Positions 17,700 to 26,945 are shown, counted from the stretch's first letter. The stretch: DNA of 64,000 nucleotides from Winogradskyella pelagia (GCF_017581965.1 NZ_JAGEVF010000010.1:87284-151283), one strand, 5' to 3'. Translations and numbers: made by a program. Notes: a model not told the origin generated them from the sequence alone.

Positions 17700-19589
17700 A
17701 TGAACACAATTGCAGAACGCATTTATGATTTCCTAAAGCACTTCCCTCCTTTCAATGTGTTAACACGTGAGCAACTCTTTGAGGTAGCAAAAACTGTTGA
17801 AGTAATTTATTTAGAAAAAAACACGTCCATTTTTGATATTGGTAAGCCTATTGGTAATCACTTTTACGTAGTTAAGGATGGTGCTGTTGGCCTCTTTAGA
17901 GCTAATGAGGTCTTGGTAGATGAATGTGATGAAGGTGACATTTTTGGCTTAAGGGCCTTATTGCGAAAAGGTGACTATAAGCTGCACGCAAGAGCCATTG
18001 AAGAAAGCATTGTCTATAGCATTTCTTCAGAAGTATTTGACAACTATATTACTAGCAATACAGAAGCCAGTCAGTTTTTAATGTCTAGTTTCATCTCCAA
18101 TACCAGACCTTCACAAATAAATGATAGGGAGTCTATTAGTACTATAGAATTAAGCAAAGACCTTTCAGAGCTTCAATCCGCAGACTACTCAAAAAATCCA
18201 GTAACCTGCAGCAAAACTACTACTATACAAGACGCAGCCACGAAAATGACCGCCAAACATGTAGGCTCAATAGTTATTGTTGAAAATAAAAAGCCGATTG
18301 GTATTATTACGGATAAGGATTTAAGAACAAAAATAGCAACTGGTGAGCATGCAATTTCAGATAAGGTCACAAAAATAATGTCATCTCCTGTGATTACCTA
18401 CCCAGAATCCTTAACCGTCGCAGAAGCACAAATTGCGATGCTTAAAAATAGGATAACCCACTTATGTATAACCAAGGATGGCACTTCTGAAACTGAATTA
18501 ACAGGTTTATTATCAGAACATGATATTATAGTTTTAAGGGAAAATAATGCCTCTAGCCTATTAAAAGAAATAAAACGCTCTAAGACTACTGAACAATTAA
18601 TGTCTATACGTCAACGTGCCGAGAAATTAATTGAAGGCTATCTAGACCAGGATATACCAATAGATTTTACAGCTAGGATTATATCTGCAATAAATGATGC
18701 TATCACTCAAAAAATTATTGTTAGCTCTATTGACGAGATGAATCATAAGCCACCTTGTAAATTCGCTTGGTTATCCATTGGTAGCCAAGGCAGACAGGAG
18801 CAGCTACTTCTTACTGACCAAGACAATGCCTTAGTCTTTGAACCAGTTTCGGATACTCTTTATGAAGAAACTAAATCCTATTTTCTGCGTTTAGCGAATA
18901 AAATAAATCAGGGATTAGCGATTGTAGGCTTTGAACTTTGCCCTGCTGAAATGATGGGCAATAATCCAAAATGGTGCCTATCTATAAATCAATGGAAACA
19001 ACAATTTCACAGATGGATTGCTACTCCAGACCAAGACAATTTAATGCTCTGTACCATATTCTTTGATTACGAATATGTTTATGGACACAAGGCCTTGGTT
19101 GAAGAATTGTCCGATGGAATTTTTAAAAGCATAAATAAACATGATATTTTTCTCACCTACCTGGGCAGAAATGCACTACAAAATCCGCCACCCTTAAGCT
19201 TTTTTAGGCAATTTTTAGTCGAAGAAAGCGGAGAGCACAAAGACCATTTTGACATTAAGGCAAGAGCTATGATGCCACTAGTTGATGCCGCACGATTATT
19301 GATTTTGTCTCATAACATTAAATCCATCAACAATACTATTGAACGTTTTGAAAAGCTCGTAGAGATTGAACCTCAAAATAAGGACACTTACCTTTTTTGT
19401 ATTGAGTCTTATAAAGACTTGCTACGTTTTAGAACCGAACAGGGCATTTCAAAAAATGACTCTGGTCGTTTTATAGACTTAAAGTCGCTTTCAAAAGGTG
19501 ATCGCTTAAAATTAAAGCGCAGTTTTAAAGCTGTTAAATTAGTCCAAGAATTGCTTCAAACAAGATTCAAACTTACACAATTATTGTAA
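17700..19589 (+). CDS. Cyclic-nucleotide-binding / CBS-pair / DUF294 putative nucleotidyltransferase
   Basis: A 629-residue cytoplasmic protein with four recognisable parts: a cNMP-binding domain (about 1-140), a CBS pair (about 165-290), a DUF294 nucleotidyltransferase-like domain (about 310-470) with GSQGRQEQ and TDQDNALVF matching the GSxxRxE and DxD pattern of GlnD/GlnE, and a C-terminal DUF294_C domain. It may sense adenine nucleotides through CBS and modify an unknown target. In gammaproteobacteria such genes are often linked to actP and acs (from memory), and an acetate island lies downstream here. Its stop overlaps the start of the exonuclease gene (TAATG). Confidence 0.88.
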   Translation: MNTIAERIYDFLKHFPPFNVLTREQLFEVAKTVEVIYLEKNTSIFDIGKPIGNHFYVVKDGAVGLFRANEVLVDECDEGDIFGLRALLRKGDYKLHARAIEESIVYSISSEVFDNYITSNTEASQFLMSSFISNTRPSQINDRESISTIELSKDLSELQSADYSKNPVTCSKTTTIQDAATKMTAKHVGSIVIVENKKPIGIITDKDLRTKIATGEHAISDKVTKIMSSPVITYPESLTVAEAQIAMLKNRITHLCITKDGTSETELTGLLSEHDIIVLRENNASSLLKEIKRSKTTEQLMSIRQRAEKLIEGYLDQDIPIDFTARIISAINDAITQKIIVSSIDEMNHKPPCKFAWLSIGSQGRQEQLLLTDQDNALVFEPVSDTLYEETKSYFLRLANKINQGLAIVGFELCPAEMMGNNPKWCLSINQWKQQFHRWIATPDQDNLMLCTIFFDYEYVYGHKALVEELSDGIFKSINKHDIFLTYLGRNALQNPPPLSFFRQFLVEESGEHKDHFDIKARAMMPLVDAARLLILSHNIKSINNTIERFEKLVEIEPQNKDTYLFCIESYKDLLRFRTEQGISKNDSGRFIDLKSLSKGDRLKLKRSFKAVKLVQELLQTRFKLTQLL

Positions 19590-20251
19590 TGCAGTGGTTT
19601 AAGCGAAAAGTGTATTCAAAATTCTGGGAAGATTATATTGCCCATTTTAAATATTCCCAAGATCAAGATTTAAGGGCTATTCGTTTTGTAGTTTTTGATA
19701 CGGAAACAACAGGTCTTAGTACTAAGAACGATAGAATCTTATCCATTGGTTGTGTTGGGATTCAGAACTTAAGAATTAAAATATCAGATCAACTTGAATC
19801 GTATGTAACCCAAGACCTATTCGATTCTAGCACCGTAAAAATTCATGGGCTTTTAAAGGAAGGGTCACTAAATAAAATTACAGAGGCAGAAGCCTTACAA
19901 AACTTCTTAGGTTACATTGAAAATGCAGTTTTAGTAGCGCATCACGCTGCATTTGACGTAGGAATGATAAATGCAGGATTAAAAAGAATGGGACTTCCAA
20001 AACTCAAAAATAAAGTCTTAGACACAGGTGTTTTGTTTCAGAAAACCAAATTAGACCTATCAAAACCACATTTTAGTCTCGATGAATTGGCCAATCGCTT
20101 TAATATTCCTTTGCACGATAGACATACAGCCTCAGGAGATGCCTTTATTACTAGTTTATTATTTCTTAAACTTGTATCTGAATTAAATAAAAACAACACC
20201 ATTCAATTAAAGGATTTATTAAGAAACATAAAACGTATAGGACTTCTCTAA
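19589..20251 (+). CDS. DnaQ-like 3'-5' exonuclease (DEDDh)
   Basis: A 220-residue exonuclease of the DNA polymerase III epsilon type. Visible catalytic residues: Asp37 and Glu39 in VFDTETTGL, Asp123 in HHAAFDVGM, His179 and Asp184 in HDRHTASGDA. These give a complete DEDDh set with two metal ions. It lacks a polymerase or clamp-binding partner here. The tight pairing with the DUF294 gene (shared TAATG) recurs in many bacteria, so it probably acts with that protein rather than as the replicative proofreader. Confidence 0.88.
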   Translation: MQWFKRKVYSKFWEDYIAHFKYSQDQDLRAIRFVVFDTETTGLSTKNDRILSIGCVGIQNLRIKISDQLESYVTQDLFDSSTVKIHGLLKEGSLNKITEAEALQNFLGYIENAVLVAHHAAFDVGMINAGLKRMGLPKLKNKVLDTGVLFQKTKLDLSKPHFSLDELANRFNIPLHDRHTASGDAFITSLLFLKLVSELNKNNTIQLKDLLRNIKRIGLL

Positions 20252-20262
20252 ACCAATTTATT

Positions 20263-21240
20263 TTGAAAATAAATCATCTTGTCTATTATACCATTCTTTT
20301 TTTATTCTGCCAATCATATGGGTTCGCACAGGAGGATAAAGATTTTAAATTCCAACTAGAAATATCTACCGATAATGATGCCTTTATAATCTGGGAAAAT
20401 TTTGACCGCTATTACACCTATGGAGCTGGGTTTAAACTCAATTTTAAGGCGAAAAGACTATTAGGATTAGAAAACCTATTTCAGGATAAGTCTGCTTATT
20501 TCTTCAGTGCAGGAATTAGAAGCGAAGGCTACACTCCCACGAAAGAAACCTTTACGGTTCAAGAATTCTCTGAAGAGGGTTTTAATTTTGAAAGACCCTT
20601 TGCAGGACTTTTGTTTGGGACTTTTAATGTCAATTATTTATTTAAAAACGCTTTTGCAAAAGCAGAATTATATCTCGGAATAATGGGGCCTTCGGCCTAT
20701 AGTCGCGAGATACAAGACTGGATCCATGAAAACATTACTGACGATGACCTAATTAATGGATGGGAGTTTCAAATCCCTGATCAAGCCATTATCAATTTCA
20801 ACTTTTCAGCTGCTCAGGTTCTTTATTCAAATAACAAGTGGTTTGAACTATATGCAGACGGCCAGGCAAGATTTGGAAATTTATATATTGACGCTACACC
20901 AGGCATAGGCGTTAGGCTAGGTAAGTTTGCATCATTGGGCGAATCAAATGTATTCGGTAATGGACTTGTAGCACCGCGAAAAGTAAAGGAACTCTACTTA
21001 AGGAGCTCGTTTTCGGCAACTGCATCGTTATTTGATGGCACCGCACAGGGAAATATTTTTAGCACTGACTATGCCTATCGCATTGATGATTTAAGCCATT
21101 TTCATACATCAATGAGTCATGGTGTTTTTTATTCTGGCAATCGCTTTTCTGCCAGTTTTGACCATATTTTTACATTCGGTAAAGTCAATCAACGTGTAAG
21201 GCATATTTATGGTCGATTTGTTTTTAACTATAGATTTTAA
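20263..21240 (+). CDS. LpxR-like lipid A 3'-O-deacylase family outer-membrane protein (DUF2219)
   Basis: A 325-residue beta-barrel protein with a signal peptide (about 1-22, ending GFAQ). The LpxR active-site pattern is visible: Asn38-Asp39 in STDNDAF, Thr52 in YYTYGAG, His155 in DWIHENI, plus ERPFAG and LGIMGPSA. It would remove an acyl chain from lipid A in the outer membrane. The start is a TTG, 11 bases after the exonuclease stop, and no in-frame ATG is available. Probably the last gene of a three-gene unit, ended by the terminator just downstream. Confidence 0.8.
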   Translation: MKINHLVYYTILFLFCQSYGFAQEDKDFKFQLEISTDNDAFIIWENFDRYYTYGAGFKLNFKAKRLLGLENLFQDKSAYFFSAGIRSEGYTPTKETFTVQEFSEEGFNFERPFAGLLFGTFNVNYLFKNAFAKAELYLGIMGPSAYSREIQDWIHENITDDDLINGWEFQIPDQAIINFNFSAAQVLYSNNKWFELYADGQARFGNLYIDATPGIGVRLGKFASLGESNVFGNGLVAPRKVKELYLRSSFSATASLFDGTAQGNIFSTDYAYRIDDLSHFHTSMSHGVFYSGNRFSASFDHIFTFGKVNQRVRHIYGRFVFNYRF

Positions 21241-21243
21241 AGT

Positions 21244-21270
21244 AAAACACACCCTTTTTGGGTGTGTTTT
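21244..21270. terminator. Intrinsic terminator between the LpxR-like gene and aceA
   Basis: A perfect 11-bp stem (AAAACACACCC at 21244-21254, GGGTGTGTTTT at 21260-21270) with a 5-base T loop. A/T-rich flanks allow function on either strand between convergent genes. Confidence 0.85.
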
Positions 21271-21332
21271 TACTAACAAAACTAATAAACAATTATAACA
21301 GATTACGAATACTAAATTCTTCTTTTTCTACT

Positions 21333-22961
21333 TTATGCTACTACAGCTAATTTCTGTTTTTTCTTAGGCCCTGACTTTAATTCAAACTGGTTTGAGGTAT
21401 TTTTAGCACCGCCTGCTTTGAGCGCTTTTTCGCCTGCAAAGAAAGTTTTGTGGTCATCTCCTAAATCAGAACCGGCCATTCTCTGGTGCTTCACACAAGA
21501 CACGCCTTTTCTTATTTCCTGACGTTGAACACCTCTTACATAAGCCAGCATTCCCTCTTCACCAAAATAGCCTTCAGATAAATCATTCATGTGCAAAGCA
21601 GTAGTATGATAAGTCGGTAAAGTAATAAGGTGGTGGAAGATACCAGCTTCTTTAGCACCATCTAATTGAAATGTTTTAATTTTCTCATCTGCACGCACAC
21701 TTAAATCTGATGTATCATATTTAACATCCATAAGATTATCCTTGTCATATGCCGATACATCTTCACCATTTAATACCATTTCTTCAAAAACCTGATTGCG
21801 GAAATTCAACGTCCAATTAAATGAAGGCGAATTATTGTATACCAATTTAGCATTTGGCACGGCTTCTTTCACACGATTTACCATGTGTGCAATTTGCTTA
21901 ACATTAGGTGTCGGTGTTTCTATCCAAAGTAAATCGGCACCATTCTGAAGACTTGTAATACAATCCAGCACTACCCTATCTATGTTGGAACCTTCCTTAA
22001 ATTTGTAAAGTCCATTAGGTAATCGTTTTGGTCGCATTAATTTACCGTCACGCTTCAATAGCACATCATCTTCCTTGGCTTCTTTAATAGTTATTTCTTC
22101 AGCATCAACAAAGGCTAAATATTGAGAAGCTAAGTCTCCAGGCTCTTGGCTAACCGGTAATTTTTGTGTGAGCCCAGCGCCTTCAGAATCTGTTCTAGCG
22201 ACTATAATTCCATCCTCAACACCTAATTCTAAAAAGGCATAACGCACCGCATTTAGCTTAGCAATAAAGTCTTCGTGCGGAACGGTTACTTTTCCATCCT
22301 GATGTCCGCATTGCTTGGCATCTGATACTTGGTTCTCAATTTGAATAGCACATGCTCCAGCTTGTATCATCTTTTTAGCTAATAGATACGTGGCCTCTTC
22401 ATTACCAAATCCTGCATCGATATCAGCTATAATGGGAACAATATGAGTTTCAAAATTATCTATTTGAAATTGAACATTTTCGCCTTCAGCACGTCTTCTA
22501 AACAAGTCGTTTAATTCAATAGCATCTGCTTGACGCAAGAAATCATAAATCTCCTCTATCAAAGCCGGAACAGCTGTTTTTTCGTGCATTGATTGGTCTG
22601 GCAATGGTCCAAATTCCGAGCGTAATGCTGCTACCATCCAGCCAGAAAGGTAGAGATACCGCTTATTCGTGGTTTTGTGATGCTTTTTAACAGCAATCAT
22701 CTTTTGCTGGGCTACAAATCCATGCCAGCACCCTAATGATTGTGTGTAATTTTCGGGATTTGAATCGTACTCTGCCATATCCTTACGCATAATGGCAGCA
22801 GTGTATTTAGCGATATCTAATCCTGTTCTAAATTTGTTTTGAAATGCCATTCTTGCAGCATTTTCTGGTTGTATGGCATTCCAAGTATTGCCATATTTTT
22901 TCTTGAGATTTTTTACAGTTTCTAAAGCCGAGCTGTAATTGTTTAGTTGTAAATTTTTCAT
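21333..22961 (-). CDS. aceA: Isocitrate lyase
   Basis: A 542-residue enzyme of the glyoxylate shunt that splits isocitrate to glyoxylate and succinate. The active-site loop reads KQCGH at 216-220 (usually KKCGH), with catalytic Cys218. The Mg-binding IADIDAGFG is near 178-186 and NNSPSFNW is near 370. It is longer than the E. coli enzyme (about 430), as in the longer class of isocitrate lyases. It lies downstream of aceB with a 69-base gap containing a hairpin, so both are probably transcribed together from the divergent control region at 24.63-24.75 kb. Confidence 0.95.
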   Translation of the reverse strand: MKNLQLNNYSSALETVKNLKKKYGNTWNAIQPENAARMAFQNKFRTGLDIAKYTAAIMRKDMAEYDSNPENYTQSLGCWHGFVAQQKMIAVKKHHKTTNKRYLYLSGWMVAALRSEFGPLPDQSMHEKTAVPALIEEIYDFLRQADAIELNDLFRRRAEGENVQFQIDNFETHIVPIIADIDAGFGNEEATYLLAKKMIQAGACAIQIENQVSDAKQCGHQDGKVTVPHEDFIAKLNAVRYAFLELGVEDGIIVARTDSEGAGLTQKLPVSQEPGDLASQYLAFVDAEEITIKEAKEDDVLLKRDGKLMRPKRLPNGLYKFKEGSNIDRVVLDCITSLQNGADLLWIETPTPNVKQIAHMVNRVKEAVPNAKLVYNNSPSFNWTLNFRNQVFEEMVLNGEDVSAYDKDNLMDVKYDTSDLSVRADEKIKTFQLDGAKEAGIFHHLITLPTYHTTALHMNDLSEGYFGEEGMLAYVRGVQRQEIRKGVSCVKHQRMAGSDLGDDHKTFFAGEKALKAGGAKNTSNQFELKSGPKKKQKLAVVA

Positions 22962-22993
22962 AATTTTGAAATGTTATATTGATTAAATATTAG

Positions 22994-23022
22994 TCCCGTA
23001 TTATGTTGCCGCATAAGCGGGA
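22994..23022 (-). other. Hairpin in the aceB-aceA intercistronic region
   Basis: TCCCG (22994-22998) pairs with CGGGA (23018-23022), and TTATG inside pairs with CATAA, around TTGCCG. There is no adjacent long T run, so it may be an RNA-processing or stabilising stem rather than a terminator. Confidence 0.5.
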
Positions 23023-23030
23023 TTAGTTTT

Positions 23031-24629
23031 TTATAATTGTCTGTAAGCTGAGATGGTTAAAAACTCCTCAAACTCATCCTGTGTTACCAAACGCTTAAAT
23101 AAATCAATAGCCTGAGGGAATTTTGTAGATTCAATTTTATCTTCACCTACTTCAGTAATAAGTTTTTCAACCTCATCTGAAAATAAGTTTTCAAAGAGTG
23201 CCTGGTCAAATTGACGACCATCCTCTAAAAAAGCCTCATTCTTAAGCCATTGCCAAACTTGAGTTCTTGAAATTTCTGCAGTAGCAGCATCTTCCATAAG
23301 GTGGTATAAAGCCACTGCACCGTATCCTCTGAGCCAAGCTTCCATATACAATATACCTACATTGATGTTCTTTCTAATTCCAGCTTCGGTAATTGTACCC
23401 ATAGGTAACTCAACCAAATCTGCTTCAGTTACTTCAATATCGTCTCGTTTTTTAAATATTTGATTTGGTGTAGGCATGTACTTATCAAATTCTTTCATAG
23501 CCACCTCAACCAGTGCGGGATGTGCTACCCAAGTACCATCGTGTCCATTTTTAGCTTCACGTTCTTTATCAATTCTCACTTTCTCTAAGGCTTCAGCATT
23601 TGCCTTTGGGTTATTCTTTATTGGAATTTGTGCCGCCATTCCTCCCATGGCGTGTATTCCCCTTTTATGGCACACTTTTATTACCAAATTGGAATATGCC
23701 GCCATAAAAGGTGTTGTCATGGTTACTTGATCTCTATTAGGAACAACAAAGCCCTTATGATTTCTAAACTTCTTAATATAGGAGAAAATATAATCCCATC
23801 GTCCACAGTTGAGCCCAACTATATGGTCCTTTAGCTCGTAAATAAATTCATTCAATTGAAAACTTGCTGTAATGGTCTCAATGAGCAGAGTCGCCTTAAA
23901 TGTCCCGTTAGGTACACCTAAGTATGCTTGTGCATATTCAAAAACTGCATTCCACCATCTCGCCTCGAGGTAATGTTCTAATTTAGGCAGGTAGAAATAT
24001 GGTGCAGAACCCTTATCCATAAGTGTTTTGGTGTTGTGAAACACATATAGCCCAAAGTCAAACAAACTACCAGACACTTCTTCTCCATTCACTAATACGT
24101 GTCTTTCGTTGAGATGTAACCCTCTTGGTCGTATAAGAAGAACCGCTGTTCTATCATTTAATTTATAGTGTTTGCCCCTTGCTTCATCAATGAGTTCAAT
24201 TGTTCTTTTATTAGCATCCAATACATTTTGTTGTCCTTCCAAAGTATTTGTCCAACTTGGTGCATTGCTATCCTCAAAATCTGCCATAAATGTCTTTGCC
24301 CCAGAATTGAGAGCATTGATTACCATTTTTCGGTCCACAGGCCCAGTAATTTCAACCCGTCTATCTAACAAATCATCTGGAATTGATTCCACTTTCCAAT
24401 CTCCTTCCCTTATAGCCGTTGTTTCCTCTGGAAAAGAAGGATAATTACCTGCGTCAAAGAAAGTTTGTTGTTGATTGCGCTTTTCTAATAATTCTAAGCG
24501 TTGTTTATCAAACCTCTTATGAAGCTGTTTTATAAACTCTAATGCTTCCTCGGTTAATATGTTTGGGTAGTAACTGGTAACATCTTCGGAAAAGGTCATT
24601 TTGTTTGGTGTGGCAACAGTGTATTCCAT
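23031..24629 (-). CDS. aceB: Malate synthase A
   Basis: A 532-residue enzyme that condenses glyoxylate with acetyl-CoA to malate. The signature LNCGRWDYIFSYIKKF lies in the middle of the protein. RPRGLHLNERH carries the conserved catalytic arginine, and the C-terminal region includes LRGYGAVALYHLMEDAAT with the catalytic Asp. I chose the ATG at 24629 (MEYTVATPNKMTF). An upstream in-frame start at 24680 would run through the control palindrome and add 17 atypical residues. Downstream is aceA; upstream is the divergent ScfR-type regulator that probably controls it. Confidence 0.95.
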   Translation of the reverse strand: MEYTVATPNKMTFSEDVTSYYPNILTEEALEFIKQLHKRFDKQRLELLEKRNQQQTFFDAGNYPSFPEETTAIREGDWKVESIPDDLLDRRVEITGPVDRKMVINALNSGAKTFMADFEDSNAPSWTNTLEGQQNVLDANKRTIELIDEARGKHYKLNDRTAVLLIRPRGLHLNERHVLVNGEEVSGSLFDFGLYVFHNTKTLMDKGSAPYFYLPKLEHYLEARWWNAVFEYAQAYLGVPNGTFKATLLIETITASFQLNEFIYELKDHIVGLNCGRWDYIFSYIKKFRNHKGFVVPNRDQVTMTTPFMAAYSNLVIKVCHKRGIHAMGGMAAQIPIKNNPKANAEALEKVRIDKEREAKNGHDGTWVAHPALVEVAMKEFDKYMPTPNQIFKKRDDIEVTEADLVELPMGTITEAGIRKNINVGILYMEAWLRGYGAVALYHLMEDAATAEISRTQVWQWLKNEAFLEDGRQFDQALFENLFSDEVEKLITEVGEDKIESTKFPQAIDLFKRLVTQDEFEEFLTISAYRQL

Positions 24630-24679
24630 AATTATCTGATTTAGTGATACAATGTTACAATCTATTTTTGAAAAAAACA

Positions 24680-24693
24680 AGCGAACGTTCGCT
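24680..24693. promoter_or_regulatory. Palindromic operator candidate between aceB and its divergent regulator
   Basis: AGCGAACGTTCGCT is a perfect 14-bp palindrome. A related half-site TTCGC occurs again nearby (TTTTTCGCTAT, then TAGTTCGCAAATAG). RamB/ScfR-type regulators bind short TTTGC-like sites upstream of glyoxylate-shunt genes, so this is the likely site for the product of the adjacent gene. Confidence 0.6.
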
Positions 24694-24735
24694 ATTTTTT
24701 ATTTTTCGCTATTTATGATAGTTCGCAAATAGTGT

Positions 24736-24743
24736 TATATTTG
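24736..24743 (+). promoter_or_regulatory. Putative -7 box of the ScfR-type regulator gene
   Basis: TATATTTG matches TAnnTTTG exactly and ends only 5 bases before the ATG at 24749. If used, the transcript would be leaderless or nearly so. Confidence 0.45.
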
Positions 24744-24748
24744 TTTTT

Positions 24749-26227
24749 ATGGAACAGGACTATATTAAGTTGATTTTTGGCTTAAAACTTAAGCAAATAC
24801 GCACAGAACGCGGCCTCTCGCTGTTTGGACTGTCAAAATTATCTGGCCTCTCAAAGTCTTACTTAAATGAGATTGAAAAAGGAAAAAAATATCCTAAGCC
24901 CGATAAAATCGCCGCACTATCAGAACATTTAGACGTACCATACGATGATTTGGTATCCCTAAAACTAGATAAAAACCTTGCGCCTATTGGTGAAATTTTG
25001 CAATCTAAATTATTAAAAGAGATCCCTTTAGAGCTGCTGGGAATTCAAGAAAGCACTTTAATCGACATAGTCGCAAATGCTCCACAAAAAATCACAGCAT
25101 TTATAAGTACTATTATTGAAATTGCGAAAAATTACAGTTTCAGTAAAGAGAACTTCTACCTCGCTTCTGTGCGCTCCTTTCAAGAAGCTAACAATAATTA
25201 CATTGATGAATTAGAGGAAGCGGTAGTAAAGTTTGCAAAAACCTACCAAATAGACTTAACTCAACAAATCAGAGCTCAAGAATTGGAAGAAGTACTTGTA
25301 GAGGAGTTTGGCTATACCATAAATTATGATGAACTAGAAACCCACAGTGAGCTCGATAAGCTCCGGTCGATTTTCATCCCGAAATCTAAAACATTGCTAA
25401 TAACCAAAAACATGGACGACGCCCAACGCGCATTTATCTATGGTAAGGAGCTAGCATACAACTACCTTAAAATAAAAGATCGCCTGTACACCTTTTCTTG
25501 GATCGCATTCGATAACTTTGATGAAGTCCTCAACAATTTTTATGCCTCTTATTTCTCAGGTGCTCTGATTATTCCAAGACAAAGTTTAGTCGAGCAGCTT
25601 AAGAAACTTTTCGCCAAAAAACGGTTTAACGAGAAAGAATTTCAGTCCCTGCTCAATCATTACAATGCATCTCCAGAATCAGTTTACCAGCGACTCACTA
25701 ATATTCTCCCCAAAGATTTTAGCTTAAAGAATCTTTTCTTTCTAAGGTTTTCACACAAGAAAGACTCCAGTAAATTTGTGTTAAATAAAGAGTTACATTT
25801 AGCAAAACAACAATCGCCACGAGCTAGGGAAACGAATGAACACTATTGCCAACGATGGGTGTCATTAAAAACTTTAAACGCAATTAGTAAATCTGGCTCA
25901 GACCATGAATTTGATATTCAGATTTCTAATTATCCTGTAGAAGAACGACAATATTTAGTATTAGCTTCGGCAACCCCAGACCCTTTCAAAGCCAATCAAT
26001 ATCGTAGCATATCAATTGGTATTGAATTGAATACGCAACTGAAACGCAAAACCAATTTTTTGGATCATAGAAGTTTAAAAACTGTAGATGTTGGTGTTAC
26101 TTGTGAACGCTGCTCTATAATTAATTGTAGTGAAAGACAGGCTGACCCAATTATCTTAGAAAAACGGAAAAAAGAAATGGATACAGCAAAGGTCGTTGAA
26201 GACATCCAAAAAAAATACAGTAAGTAA
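24749..26227 (+). CDS. XRE-family regulator of the ScfR/RamB type (short-chain fatty acyl-CoA regulator)
   Basis: A 492-residue transcription factor. Residues 10-65 are an XRE helix-turn-helix (GLSLFGLSKLSGLSKSYLNEIEKG). Residues about 170-260 correspond to the IrrE-like DUF955 region, but the zinc-peptidase HExxH is missing (AFIYGKELAYNYL). The C-terminal ScfR domain ends with the cysteine cluster CERCSIINC (Cys452, Cys455, Cys460). In actinobacteria such proteins (RamB, PrpR, MccR) control glyoxylate, propionate and acetate genes and respond to acyl-CoA. The divergent position next to aceB-aceA strongly suggests the same role. The gene ends one base before the convergent HAD gene. Confidence 0.88.
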   Translation: MEQDYIKLIFGLKLKQIRTERGLSLFGLSKLSGLSKSYLNEIEKGKKYPKPDKIAALSEHLDVPYDDLVSLKLDKNLAPIGEILQSKLLKEIPLELLGIQESTLIDIVANAPQKITAFISTIIEIAKNYSFSKENFYLASVRSFQEANNNYIDELEEAVVKFAKTYQIDLTQQIRAQELEEVLVEEFGYTINYDELETHSELDKLRSIFIPKSKTLLITKNMDDAQRAFIYGKELAYNYLKIKDRLYTFSWIAFDNFDEVLNNFYASYFSGALIIPRQSLVEQLKKLFAKKRFNEKEFQSLLNHYNASPESVYQRLTNILPKDFSLKNLFFLRFSHKKDSSKFVLNKELHLAKQQSPRARETNEHYCQRWVSLKTLNAISKSGSDHEFDIQISNYPVEERQYLVLASATPDPFKANQYRSISIGIELNTQLKRKTNFLDHRSLKTVDVGVTCERCSIINCSERQADPIILEKRKKEMDTAKVVEDIQKKYSK

Positions 26228-26884
26228 TTACAGCAGTAATTTTGCCTTATCGTAATGAAGCTCTTTAAAATCCGAGATAACTAAATCTGCTTTTGAGTAA
26301 TCTTGGCCGTGAGAATGGAGACTCCTATAACCAACACAAAATATTTCTGCTGATTTGGCAGCGATTATACCATTAGTGGAGTCTTCTATCACCATACAAT
26401 TAGTCTTGTGATAGCCTGTATGTGCTGCAGCCTTTACAAAAATCTCTGGATGCGGCTTAGATTGCTTTAAATCGGCTCCGCTGAATTTACCATTAAAATA
26501 TTGATTTAAGTCAAACCTATCGAAGATTCGGTTTATATTAGGCATGGATGCTGAAGAGGCCACCACCAAGGTCACATTGTTGGCATGGAAATCTTTTATT
26601 AAATCCAACACTCCAGGTATTAATGTCAACGCCTCGTCATTATCAAACAAATACTTAAAGTGCTGTCGTTTTAGCGCGACAAGCTCCTCTGCTCGATTGC
26701 GTAATTGAAAATGATTAACTAACCGACGACAAATATTTATAGTGGATTGCCCAGTGAAAGAATCATACAAAGCTTCACCGACATTAATACCCACATCTTT
26801 GAACATAAGATGGTAAGCCTTGTGATGTAATGGTTCAGTATCAACAATCACACCGTCCATATCGAACAAAACAGCTTTGAGCAT
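26228..26884 (-). CDS. HAD-superfamily hydrolase, beta-phosphoglucomutase/phosphatase-like
   Basis: A 218-residue HAD enzyme. Motif I FDMDGVIVDTE holds nucleophile Asp8 and Asp10, motif II is VVASSASM, the KPHPEIF segment provides the lysine, and motif IV is VIEDSTNG. A helical cap lies between motifs I and II (about 17-85), as in the beta-phosphoglucomutase/phosphoglycolate phosphatase subgroup. Substrate unknown. It is convergent with the regulator gene (adjacent stops) and 125 bases downstream of the acs stop. Confidence 0.85.
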   Translation of the reverse strand: MLKAVLFDMDGVIVDTEPLHHKAYHLMFKDVGINVGEALYDSFTGQSTINICRRLVNHFQLRNRAEELVALKRQHFKYLFDNDEALTLIPGVLDLIKDFHANNVTLVVASSASMPNINRIFDRFDLNQYFNGKFSGADLKQSKPHPEIFVKAAAHTGYHKTNCMVIEDSTNGIIAAKSAEIFCVGYRSLHSHGQDYSKADLVISDFKELHYDKAKLLL

Positions 26885-26945
26885 AGCCTTAATTTTAGGA
26901 CGAAGATAAATTTAATTCAACAATGCTATAAGTTTTAAAATTAAA

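Noticed and set aside
24630..24680. Longer malate synthase N-terminus from an upstream start
   Set aside because: The extra 17 residues are atypical and would overlap the palindromic control site; the ATG at 24629 fits the family.
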